In this document: positions 1-10,765 of the stretch, one piece after another
How the letters are laid out: every line of letters starts with the position of its first letter
Numbering within the stretch: position 1 is the first letter of the stretch
NCBI RefSeq assembly: GCF_001039355.2
Contig: NW_019775395.1
Span: 297,884 to 338,796 of the forward strand
DNA from: Lingula anatina
Lineage: Eukaryota; Brachiopoda; Lingulata; Lingulida; Lingulidae
Length of the DNA: 40,913 nucleotides
Direction: 5' to 3'
The notes under the pieces: model-generated
What the model was told of the DNA's origin: nothing
The model's database searches: none
The model's input: the letters and a program-made list of their open reading frames with translations, nothing else
Position numbers and translations under genes: made by a program

Positions 1-2261
1 TATAAACCAGAACTTAACACAACTGCAGGATAACTGATAATGAAAGGTTCAAATATATTGTACTGTCAAGTAAGGGTTAATCTTCCCATGCTCTGGAATC
101 CGGAATGTTTTTTTTTTTTTCTGAAACTATTTTAACTATCTCCAAGGGCATAAAAATCCCACATCTGTTCTTGATTGTACTGTACTATAATTTTACAATG
201 CAAGTCATATACACAATAATGCAGCTCTCCACTTTTGATAAGCTTTGTCATTAATTTCCTCTCTTTTTACCAATGGTTTAATTGGATACTTATGTCCCAT
301 AAAAATGGTAATAACATTCCAATATGTCTGCAAAAAAGGGTAGTTTGGGTATTTTTTTTATTGTTTGTGCTTTCAGGAATAGATATATTTACAGCAACAA
401 GACCACTGTAGAAAATATAACTGACGTGTTCAGAATTTCAACAAGGGGTGGAGAAAGGTGTTTAAATACCTAAATTTTCTCAACATGTCTATATGAAAAA
501 AAAAAAAAAAAAAAAAAAAAATCCTATGAATTTTAAAGCAAACTTAAGAGGCACTTGGCTCCCGTATATCCCAACTGCTACCAACAATCAGCCGATAGAA
601 ATAATAACATACTAAAAAGACAACGGTCTTCTAAGCAGAAATTCCAACTAATGTATTTTGTAAATAAGCATGCTATCGATGTTCCAATCGTGAATTATAT
701 AGCACAGACAATAGGAAGGACAGGTATGTCATGGATGGACTGATAAACATATTGTCTGCATGCAGAAAAAACATTAACACATACATATATCAGAAACTTA
801 AAGACACTAGGTTAAGAAGAGGGTTATTTCATAGGAAAGTTACACTAGCAGCCACTTTATATTATAGTCTGATCATGTTATACAATGTATATCATCCCTG
901 AAGGAAGGGTCAGGGGGTGGGGGGGGGTTAGAAAGAACTGCACTTTCTCTTGAAAAGGGCCTGTTCTTAATCAAAACTTGACCAAGCTTCAACTCCATCT
1001 TTCAAGTTGGGTCAACTAAGGGGGTTAAAAAGTTCCACTATTTTTAAAATAAAAATCACCATTTGAAATGATTGTATACTGGTTTGTACGTCATGCTACA
1101 TGTATATCAGGATTTTATAGATTGGAATATTATCATCTAGATTAGATTACAAAATAGTCAAATGCATATCACTATACTGTAACTAGTTTGACAGATCTTG
1201 TTTTCAAAGACAAAATCATTTTTGTAAAAACATCACTAAGTACCACAACATTTTGTGTTGTTAAATATATTGCCCACTATAAATCACTGATGCCATGAAG
1301 TAATCTTTTATTTCAATCAATGTTGGTGGCTAACTTGCAAAATTACTGAGGCATCAATGCAAAGCCAGCATACAATAGAACAAATACCTCAAAATAAAGT
1401 ACATTAAAACTTGTACTTAGAGTCACACTATGGCAAAAACGATTAGATGATTAAAATGATGGTCCTTATGAGCAAAAATTATAATTATATAATATTTAAT
1501 TTTTAGTTATGATACTACATTTGCAGTTTAATTCTGACTCGGGTGAAGGTAAAGCATATATATATCTATCAAGGGATAAGTAAAATTCTCCATTAACTTA
1601 TTGTGATGTCTTTTTTATAGGTTTTGTCTACACTGGCATAAAAAATGCTGAAGACAAAAAAAGACATCTATTTCAGGAAGATGCTATATTTGATTTCAGT
1701 GAACAATCTGACATATAGTAATTTATGTGTTTGTTTTGAGAGTACTTATGCAGTTTTGCCATCCATTTGAAAGGTGTACTACTCATAACTAGAAGCAATA
1801 AGTGGTAAAATTAAACCTAAACAATTTACAAAAAGTATAAGTCGATGCCATTCAGAACTCAGATTAATAGCTACCAACAAACAAACACCTTATGTTGCTG
1901 ACATTTGTGCCAAAGCCAATTACAAGGTTCCCCAATTATTTCTACATTTCCTGACATCATATCTTCTCAATTAACTGGACAAATTTTAAATACCAGTACA
2001 TGTTACTCTCATTTAGCAGAGAAATACATTTCCATATTCAAAAGGCCTGCAAGCACAGAACTATAATTTTACCATCACATAACAGATGACAGTGGCACAC
2101 ATATCAATATAGTAATGCCCAGACATATATTTAGATTCCAAACATTTTTCTCCAGTCTGGACAATAGTAGGTTATGCCATAAGTACCATCCAGTCTAAAC
2201 ATGCAGTGTGTTATTAGATGGAGAAAAATAGCATGACTATCATACAGAACTGGGCACTTAC
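1..2261 (-). other. ferlin intron, no exon recognised
   Basis: This stretch lies downstream (on the minus strand) of the last ferlin exon I can place, whose donor is at 2256-2261. It is AT-rich, with a 26-base poly-A run at 496-521 and short T and G runs. I found no splice-flanked open segment resembling the next piece of a ferlin C2A domain. It is probably intron, but a short exon could be missed. Confidence 0.5.
496..521. repeat. poly-A run
   Basis: Twenty-six consecutive A residues inside the presumed ferlin intron. No adjacent retroelement body or target-site duplication was recognised. Confidence 0.9.
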
Positions 2262-2961
2262 TGCCAAGGTTCTCTTATTAGCATCTTGCAAAGGTAGGTC
2301 AAGCTCAACTGCATGACTGCCCGTCTGAACATCTTTCAAGGGTACTGTTACTGCACCTAGGAGCCTGAAACAAAGTGAACAAGCACATGATAACCTTACT
2401 TCTAAGATCTAACAATATTAGAGATATTTTCTCATGATCTTCCAAATTATCTCTGTTGATCCATCTTCCATTTTAACCAACAAAAAAAGAAAATTAGATA
2501 CTCGACACAGTGTAAACTTGAAAAATTCTGACCAAATTCCAGAAGACAACTTCCATCCACCCCTGAATTATTACAGCATACACTCCTATGTTGACTGAGG
2601 ATGGTACTAGTATAAGATAAAAACTCCTCTGAGGCTCAGACATTCAGGTCTTTGGTAAATTTATTGAGTCAACTAATAATGCATCTTAAAAAAATCTTCC
2701 TGAAGAGACTTGGAACATGGGACACACACCTGCACAACCACCTGAGTGTATGTACCACAGACCTGGTTTATAAGACTGCACCTGGTGCTCCTTTCTTTGT
2801 TTAATTTTTTAATGTTATTTCACGCTTGCATATACACATGAATACCAACAAAAACATGCCTACACAAAAATACCCTGTCAAGACTGTGCTATTTACCAGC
2901 ACTCTAGAAATCATACAGGACAGTTTGTAATTGTAATTTTTTACCAATGTGAGCATAATTA

Positions 2962-3022
<61 letters not shown>

Positions 3023-6000
3023 TAACATACCTGTTTCTTCCAATCTTCTCCCAGTCTTTGACCTGCACCTCCAGCTGGTCTCCTGGTGATAGGGCATTGC
3101 CTTGGAGGTCAAACACCAGGCTCTACAATAGAGAATAGAATATGAAGCTCATTTTAATGTAAAATCAAATTCATTTTAAAAGCTTCACTATTAACCCCCC
3201 CCCCCCCACACACACACAGAGTGGATTTAATTTTAATATAAAATCAAATTCAAGTTGTATGCAAAGCATCACTGGGCACCCCCCTCTCTTTTTATTTGCC
3301 TCTTAATTTTAATCTATTAATAACATGTTAAATAATTTATGCATGTGTATTGAGAAGCATTTACCTGTTGATTAGTTACTTAAACTGTTGGCATCTATTA
3401 TCTGTCTATGAGAAACCTAACACTAAAAGCTTTTATTTCCAAAAAACGAAAAAAAAAATGAAATTGGATTTAAAGATTTTAAGATTTTGAACAAGATTAG
3501 AATGGAAGGAGGATTGCACTATAACAATTAGCTGAAAAAAGTTCAGTTTCTCAAGTATACGGGTATGTGAGCAGAGACAATTGATCTGACATGTTACCCG
3601 GATATGTTTTATAGTATATCAATTTCCTCTTTATGCCATAAGCTTAATATGTTCATTCATTCATGACTAATAATATGTGAAATAAGCTGTTATTATTTAA
3701 TATCCGGCATCTGCATGCACAGCTGTCTGGTCATAATTATCGATCAGTTATAATGTAACCATGCCAATATATATGTAAAAAGCATTATAATTTTATACTT
3801 TCAAGGTAAATTCTGTCTCATTCTATTATGTGCTGTTAGTTTAAACAAACATAAATTAACAGATACCAAACTGTCACATGGTCCAAAATGTCCAAAACAA
3901 ATAAATCAATGTGCCTACATAACATATAAATATTCATAACATTATTGTTCTCCAAAGTTCATATTTAAGGCCATTTAAGTGCAAGCCAAATATAATTTGA
4001 CTATCATTTCCATCTGGGCCATTTTAAAAAAGGATATGAACTAGCAAATTTTTCATTATCATTCCAAACTGCCAGTATTTGTCATCCTTATTAATGGCCC
4101 AACTTAAAAAAAATATTGAACAGAAAAATTAATATATATAATACTCACTTGGTTCCATACAGGGTTATCTTCATCTTTGATCACTTCAGTTTTCTTTTTG
4201 ATACCTATTAAGGAATAAAGAATATAAATCAGTTGAATTTCAAATAAAACAATAAAAACTGAATGTTTAGAGGTTTTGATAGAGGTGGCATTAACTGGGC
4301 ATCTAAAACACAATTGAATCAAACAAACAAACAAACAAACAAACAAACAAACAAATTTCACCTTTCTGGCTGAATAACACAAAAAGAAACATCCATATCC
4401 TTTATGCAATTAAAATACATGATATTCTATGGCAGTTAATACTATAATGTAACTGATATCAGTGAAAATTCATCAAATGAAGAAGTCTTCTCAAAATTAT
4501 GTACCTAATTCATATTTTTCTTGGCTTTATTGAAACTTGCTAAAGTGACAATTAATAGATATTATAAACATGTCAAAAAGGGTTTTCCCAGCGAACCATC
4601 CAGCCGTCATTTGGACAACTGCCAGCATCACTGGTTGCCAGTGGTTGGCCTAAATTTTTTAAGACGATTGGACGGCTAATGGATTTTTTGGAAATATGAT
4701 GGCTTTGGGCATACTTGGGACTCCCCGAAATTTTGTAGGAAATTACAAGTGGTAATTTTGAATGACCTGTACCCCCCAATCATGGGATAAGCCCTGTATG
4801 TCAATGATGTCAAGATAAAACTTAGGCCAAAATCCTATCATTTGTTTCTCTAATAATTTAACAATATTCTATATATATGCTAGCAAAGGGCAAAGTAAGT
4901 GGTTGCTTACAGGTTAAAAATAACCAAACATACAGGCCTAACACCCACATGCTAAAGATAACACAATCCATGTCACCATGAGGGAATGTCCCTCTGAATG
5001 GAGACAACAAAATGTGATCTGATAAGCCAGAAATTCCGGTCACTTCCTATCAGGTTATCACCAGAATACCCTACCTATGTACAATAATAGGTGGAGCATA
5101 AAATTACCAGCATAACATCTCATAATAAAATAAAAACACAAAAGAAGACAACTGGCAAACAAGTTTGTGTCAACATGACAGGAAATGTACTAGTTTACAA
5201 CAAACAATTTGATAATGAGATCATGAGGGAAAAAATGTTCTTCATATGACCAAATCTATTTAGATTTCATTCTCACTGTCTGCTAACATTTTCTGAGGTC
5301 CAATATCAGGTAACAGAGGAGACAATTCAATCTTTATATACTTAACTATCATTTAATAAAATCATTGGAAACTGTATGAAGTGTCAATAAGTGTATAATT
5401 TATGATAACAGCAGGCAAATTATGCTATAAACACTTTGGCTTGAAAACTTTGAGAAGACTTGCTGAAACTTAAATTATTGAACTTTCTAGACTAGAACTT
5501 TCCTCTTCTTTCACTTCCCTAGTTGTGGTTAACTTAATGCAAAATGTGGCTTTACATAGAAAAGACTTGACAATGTTTAACCAGCTGATACATTATCAGG
5601 AAATGACAATCCTCCCAATAGATTAAGCAACAAAACTACTAACACATATACTGACACATTAAATATAAAACACTATAAATGACGAATATAGAACTCTCTA
5701 AGATAACATTTTTTAAAAATAAACAATTTTAGTGTTTTTCACCCAATCAATAACAGAGTGGTAAAAACATCACCAAAACTTTTTATCATTTAAGGTCTTC
5801 AAAAAGTTTACATTTTAAAAAGAACTATTAGGATACTACTTGTTTCCCTGCTGACATACTTAATTTCACAGGTAAATCAAAAGTTATCCAGTAAAAAGAC
5901 TTGACCCTTATCACAATAACAAGATCTTTATGGAGATAAAAAATACATTTCTGCCTTGGTAACTACTGATAAAACACATGGCCCTGTTCAACAGACTCCT

Positions 6001-6188
6001 CAGATTGTTTGCTTTACAGAATGTGCAGCATTAATATGGATGTTGAACAAAACATGAGCCAAAGTATTTTTGTTAAATGCCCTTAGAATTAGTAAGCAAA
6101 GAGGATGTTAAGATTTTACAGTCAACTCATGCTGACACATAAGGTTGACATTCCAAAAAACAAAAAATTAATTAAAAAAGTACTTATG

Positions 6189-6221
<33 letters not shown>

Positions 6222-7021
6222 CTATACAAAAAATTTAAATACAGCAAAGGAGCCAGATACAGTGCATCATGTATAACGTATAGTGTTTAAGTATAAAAAA
6301 CCCCTGACCTTAATTTTAGATAATTTTTTTTTCGAAATTCATGGGGAATATTCCTTAAATCCCACCCTTTTTGAGTAAGAATGAATCAAATAAACTTGCG
6401 CACTATGAACTGGGTACATGTCAGGTAATATAACTACCATCAATATCTGATATACAGTATATATACTGGTATAGAAAAAGTAGTTGTGGGTGGAATGGGG
6501 TCGGACTGGGGGGGGGGGACAAATGGGTGCGTGCCCCATCCACATCCAATTAAAACAAACAAATAAAGGCAATTAATATGTTAAGATGCCGAACAAGAGG
6601 AATGGTGTCATTTTGTCTCATTTAACTTTGTATCACTCCCTCACCCTTTTACCGCCCCACCCCTCGTCAACAAACTTCCAAATCCGTACGTGTAAAGTGT
6701 CTAACAAATATTTTAATAGTATTTGGAATAAAGAAAACCACATTCAACACAAATTTTAAGTTTTAGTCTAGCCAAATAATAAGTAAGGGAAAGCGTCACC
6801 CGTTGCACAGCATTAACTTTTCATTTAACACAACTTCAGGAGACCTGCCACCGCCACCGGCGAACTTTCCAAAGTACGAGAGTACATTCTTTCCTAACTT
6901 TCATTAACTTTGCAACAAGACAGAACTTACCTTGAAATTCTATATTGACATATGGATCACTCTTTCCAAAAGTCTCTTTTGGCACATTTGATGCACTTAT
7001 TACGTTAACCTCGAGCGACAT
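2262..7021 (-). CDS. ferlin (myoferlin/dysferlin type), N-terminal C2A exons, partial
   Basis: Ferlins are large tail-anchored proteins with several C2 domains that act in calcium-dependent membrane fusion and repair. Only the first C2 domain is in the window. Exons in transcript order: 6931-7021, 4149-4204, 3031-3122 and 2262-2364; all have GT-AG borders and compatible phases. The reading opens MSLEVNVISASNVPKETFGK, followed by SDPYV, KKKTEVIKDEDNPVWNQ, an FDLQG stretch, VKDWEKIGRNR and LLGAVTVPLKD. This order matches the C2A domain of human myoferlin (SASN-PK-FGK-DP, NPVWNE, FDL-G, VKD-E-IG). I chose the ATG at 7021, because the slightly longer open frame upstream begins with TTG, not ATG. 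The asparagine and aspartate residues of DPYV and VKD are consistent with calcium-loop positions. The gene continues off the left edge. The type (dysferlin or myoferlin versus otoferlin) cannot be settled from C2A alone. Confidence 0.85.
2965..3020. repeat. (AC)n dinucleotide microsatellite
   Basis: About 28 AC units on the plus strand, (GT)n in the sense of the ferlin transcript. It starts about 8 bp after the GTATGT donor of the third ferlin exon, so it lies at the extreme 5' end of that intron. Confidence 0.97.
4320..4355. repeat. (CAAA)n tetranucleotide microsatellite
   Basis: About nine tandem CAAA units inside the first ferlin intron, upstream of the second ferlin exon. It makes a spurious open frame rich in FVCL repeats on the minus strand. 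Confidence 0.95.
6190..6217. repeat. (AAAT)n microsatellite
   Basis: Short AAAT/AATA tandem run in the first ferlin intron. Confidence 0.85.
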
Positions 7022-7791
7022 TTTGCTGAATGCTTCGCTCAAAAGTTAACACCCATCCCACTCTCACTGCTCACTCTTCTCACACTGTTTATCCAGCTGG
7101 CAGCTCTAAACACGCGCAGAAAGACATAATTATGAAGAGCTGTTATTATTACACTTTAATGCCAGGTATTTGTAAAACAAACTGACTTATTATAGTTTAT
7201 TAGTTAAAATATTCTTTTTACTTTGGATGAATATCAGAAATCTATATATTCTGTCCTTATGCTGAGTTTTCTTTTTTGGAAGTTTTAACGGTGCCCCATG
7301 CGTTTGACATGCTGCTAAGGAGACTCGAAAGGGAACGGGAATAATAAATACTCACGCAGAAAAATAATATAATTTGAAATCAAAAGTTTAGCTGTGACTT
7401 CTCTAAGCAAAAAATATATCATAAATTACTAATAAATATTGAATAACAGAGAAAATGGTCGAATTGCAGATTAAATGCTTGCAATTTAATTGCTCAACAG
7501 TAACAAACGTCCCTTCGAGACCCTTTCGTGTCGCCGTCCATGTTGGATACGGATTTACGTGGCATTCTGCTGCAGGAGAAGAGACAGTTGTTGGTGGTGT
7601 TAGGGACGGGTGCTAAGTAGCTTTTCTTAATCTTAGGATCAAAACACCATAAAGGAACATAAACAGACAATTTGCGTTTCAGACAAGGGCTTACAACCAT
7701 TATAGATAAGTCCAAGAATTCTAACCGGCTAGTTTAGTGCAACGTCGACATACTCAGTACAGTCTTGCAGACGAAAGTTCGATACCACAAG
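7022..7791. promoter_or_regulatory. divergent promoter region between ferlin and p24 gene
   Basis: The 770 bp between the two start codons must hold the 5' UTRs and core promoters of two genes transcribed away from each other, unless either has a remote upstream UTR exon. I see no TATA box that I would place with confidence. The part near 7500-7760 is richer in CG dinucleotides than the flanking introns. Overlapping open frames here are not gene-like. Confidence 0.5.
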
Positions 7792-9621
7792 ATGATTTCA
7801 ATAAGACATTTGTATAGTTTGTTTTTGCAACTGTTAATGTTGCAACTTGTTGTTGGACTTTATTTCCACATCGGAGAAACGGAGAAGAAATGTTTTATTG
7901 AAGAAATCCCAGATGAAACTATGGTTGTAGGTGAGTTTAAAGTCTAAACGTTGTAATCTTTTCATAATTTTTATTAAAATAGTAAACAGGCTTTTGCATT
8001 ATGTTCAAAAGTTATGAACAAGACTTTTTGTTATCATAAATGAAGTAGAAATTGCATCTGGTGATTTACGGATATTTGAATTTGCTATAGTATAAATATC
8101 CCCTCTCTGTTAAAGCACTTGCCAAATTGACTAGGACCAGCCCAATAGGATCAGCCATATGGCTAGTGTGAAACACAGCTGCTGTCCTTCATTAATACTT
8201 TTTTTAGTTGAAAGTATCTTTGAAGTGGAATTTTTGTTTAATAGAATTTTTATACATTTGATGTAAGAAAGCATATCACATATGTTTTGTTTATATATAT
8301 GTTACATCCATTTTCCCCAGGTAATTACAAGGTAGAAATCTTTGATAGAAGTCAAAATGCCTTCCTTCCAACTGGAGGTGGTTTAGGCATGCATGTTGAG
8401 GTGAAGGACCCAGATGAAAAGGTTATTCTGTCCAGGGTAAGATTCAGTTTGACGTTGTTTTTAAATTTTCAGAATATTTTTAAATGGTGTATATTTTTAA
8501 CTTCTTATCATTTCAAAAGTAAGTAGAAAGTTTTACCGTAACTGTACATTTATAAAAAGGTTTAACTTAATTTTAAAATGAAAAACTCGTTAACCATCTT
8601 TAAATACACATTCCCCCTGTCATTTTAGACATATGCTTCCGATGGCCGCTACACATTCACATCTCACACAGCAGGAGAACACACCATTTGTCTGCATTCT
8701 AATTCATCTGCCTGGTTTGGAGGTGGCCAGCTGGTAAGAATTTGAATTGCAAACTTATTAGTAGTAATTGATATGCTTTTGGCAATTTTGCTGACGATTT
8801 TGGTATATCAAATATTCTTTAAGAGTGAATGCAGTTGAGTAATCTTTTTCAAAAGCCTCTTGGTGATGTCATAATTAGAAGTTCAGATTGTGGAGTAAGA
8901 ATTGAGAAAGCAAAGTTGATGGTTAAAAGTTATACTCAAGTAATGATGAAATAAGATCTAGTTTGGAATCTGATGGATATGACGAAGTAAGCTCTAGTTC
9001 GTAATCTGATGGATACTCCTTTCAAATTTCAGAGAGTTCACTTAGACATTCAAGTAGGAGAGCATGCTAACGACTACCCTCAGATAGCTACCAAGGACAA
9101 ACTTACTGAACTTCAGCTCCGTGTAAGACAGTTGCTGGACCAGGTAGAACAGATTACAAAGGAGCAGAATTATCAAAGGGTATGTAGGAGTCAGTTCGGG
9201 AGGGCAGAATACTACATTTAATGCTAGATTTTAAGAATTAACTATTGATTGACACTGCTGTTATTGTTTAATGTATTGTTTAATCAGAGTTGGAGGATTT
9301 TTTACAAAGACAATTGTGATTGATGATTGGGTATTATCCTCAAGAGTCTTTAGCTCCATTAAATTGGTGCTGCAACACAAATTTCAAAATATTTATCACA
9401 TTTTATATGTAAGTTGCTGGACCAGGACCATTTTAAACATAACTGTATTTCTTAAATATTTTTTTTTTCAGTATCGTGAAGAACGCTTCAGACAGACCAG
9501 TGAAAGCACAAATCAGAGAGTTCTTTGGTGGTCAATTGCTCAAACCTTGGTATTGCTTGTAACTGGATTTTGGCAAATGAGACATCTAAAAGGATTTTTT
9601 GAGGCTAAGAAGTTGGTGTAA
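7792..9621 (+). CDS. TMED9: p24-family cargo receptor, TMED9/TMED4 type
   Basis: A p24alpha-type transmembrane protein that cycles between ER and Golgi in COPI and COPII vesicles. Exons: 7792-7930, 8321-8436, 8629-8733, 9033-9179, 9472-9621; all GT-AG, giving 218 residues (human TMED9 and TMED4 are slightly longer). Residues 1-22 form a signal peptide. The GOLD domain follows, starting [20 protein letters not shown], with the two conserved cysteines at 34 and 106. A coiled-coil stalk follows ([16 protein letters not shown]), then a membrane segment at about 186-205 and a short cytosolic tail. That tail has an FF pair at 211-212 and ends KKLV, a dilysine COPI retrieval signal. The tail, [15 protein letters not shown] and [18 protein letters not shown] are nearly identical to human TMED9. 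The start is the ATG at 7792; the in-frame extension upstream starts with TTG. TMED9 versus TMED4 cannot be separated, because the vertebrate pair duplicated later. Confidence 0.96.
8951..9016 (+). repeat. 36-bp tandem duplication beside a p24-gene splice acceptor
   Basis: Two similar units (8951-8986 and 8987 to about 9016) share the core AATCTGATGGATA and a CTAGTT box. They end about 16 bp before the acceptor at 9031-9032, so the duplication covers the likely branch-point region of the third intron. Confidence 0.75.
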
Positions 9622-10520
9622 ATGTGTATATTATAAATTTCCAGGTATTAAAAAAGTTAGACATAGTGTCAGAGGAAAAAATTAAAAACAAGAAAAAAAG
9701 GAACAGGAATTGTATTACTATGCACATAAACTGTTCTCATGAATTTCATGTACAAATTGTGAGCCAAGTGAGTACTTCTTTTTTTCCACAAATGTAACTA
9801 TAACAATTTGGAGAATTAAAATAACAGCCCTTTGTATTATTAGCATAATTTTTTTTTTATTTCAAATAAAGTCCATATATCAAAACATACAAAAAGTGGA
9901 ATGTTTTTTTTATGGGAGTGGTTGTGACTTATCAGAGATAATAATTAAAAAAAAAGTTTTTATAAATATTTCATGCTTCCTGTACTATTACAATGATGTA
10001 AATATTCTTCAAAATTTGTACATGCAAATACCTAATGTAATCCTGTCTCTCAGCAATAAAACTTTTAATTAATTGTCAGATTGTCTCATGGTGTTTTCTT
10101 TGAAAACGCACAAATTTGATTTAAAAGATTCTGGAGTATTCGTATAAAAGCACTTTAAAATATCCTCACATGTACATGTAGTATAACATGTACATAAAGT
10201 ATATCACAGTTATTTTGCTCTATGTGTAAATCACTCCACAACAAAAAAAAGAAAGGACGGAGAACATTTAACATCATAGTTTACGATGAACAAGGTATCA
10301 CAAGGTGGCACAATGGTCTAATTGCTATAAATGATAAATGGTAATACTGTACTACAGACTTTGCTCAACAGAAACAGTTTCAAAAATCCATTATCATGGT
10401 AATGGATTCGTGGTAACAACAATGCTATCCCTTCATGCCTTTATAATACATTCCAACTGTGGTAGCTTTGGAAGCCATTAAGTGGAGATAATTGGGGAGT
10501 TGTTAAACAGAGGGGTTTGA
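9622..10520. other. convergent 3' UTR region between p24 gene and EVC
   Basis: No coding sequence is evident. The stretch must hold the 3' UTR of the plus-strand p24 gene and, from the other side, the 3' UTR of the minus-strand EVC gene, so the two transcripts may overlap tail to tail. It is AT-rich with several T runs. Confidence 0.5.
9865..10060 (+). terminator. polyadenylation signals of the p24 gene
   Basis: AATAAA occurs at 9865-9870 and again at 10055-10060, about 245 and 435 bp after the stop codon, each followed by T-rich sequence. Either could end the transcript. On the other strand, TTTAAT near 10064 (ATTAAA in minus sense) and TTTATT near 9857 could serve the convergent EVC gene. 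Confidence 0.6.
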
Positions 10521-10744
10521 GGCTCCATTCACATGACAAGTCTATTTTCTAAAAATCTATTTTCTATTCCCGGTATCTTGTGATCACAGTCTGTGCCCTG
10601 AATACCCCGCGGCGTAATTACTGGCAGTGCAAGCCAGTTACTTCCAAAGCTGTAATTAATTTTCGGCTGCGCTCGGAGTGATCACAAGATACCACGAATA
10701 GAAAATAGATTTTTAGAAAATAGATTTTTCATGTGAACAGAGTC
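10521..10744. mobile_element. foldback MITE-like element, older copy
   Basis: A 224-bp imperfect palindrome. The left end GGCTCCATTCACATG pairs with the right end CATGTGAACAGAGTC. Inner CTATTTTCTA runs, a TGATCAC box and a GGTATCTTGTGATCAC stretch are mirrored in the right arm. It shares ends and internal order with the near-perfect element at 12354-12612, so the two are one family. The arms have diverged and the centre is no longer symmetric. It ends 21 bp from the EVC stop codon and therefore lies in the EVC 3' UTR. There is no coding capacity, and the flanking TSD is degraded. Confidence 0.8.
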
Positions 10745-10765
10745 TTAGTCTATGTGTCTGCCTGC

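Noticed and set aside
555-743. 62-residue plus-strand open frame
   Set aside because: No family resemblance, no splice context, and it lies in the presumed ferlin intron on the opposite strand.
2904-3116. Open frame with a long CVCVCV run
   Set aside because: The run is translated (GT)n microsatellite; only the part at 3031-3122 is a real ferlin exon.
4573-4779. GC-richer open frame inside the ferlin intron, considered as a transposon relic
   Set aside because: No recognisable domain, terminal repeats or target-site duplication.
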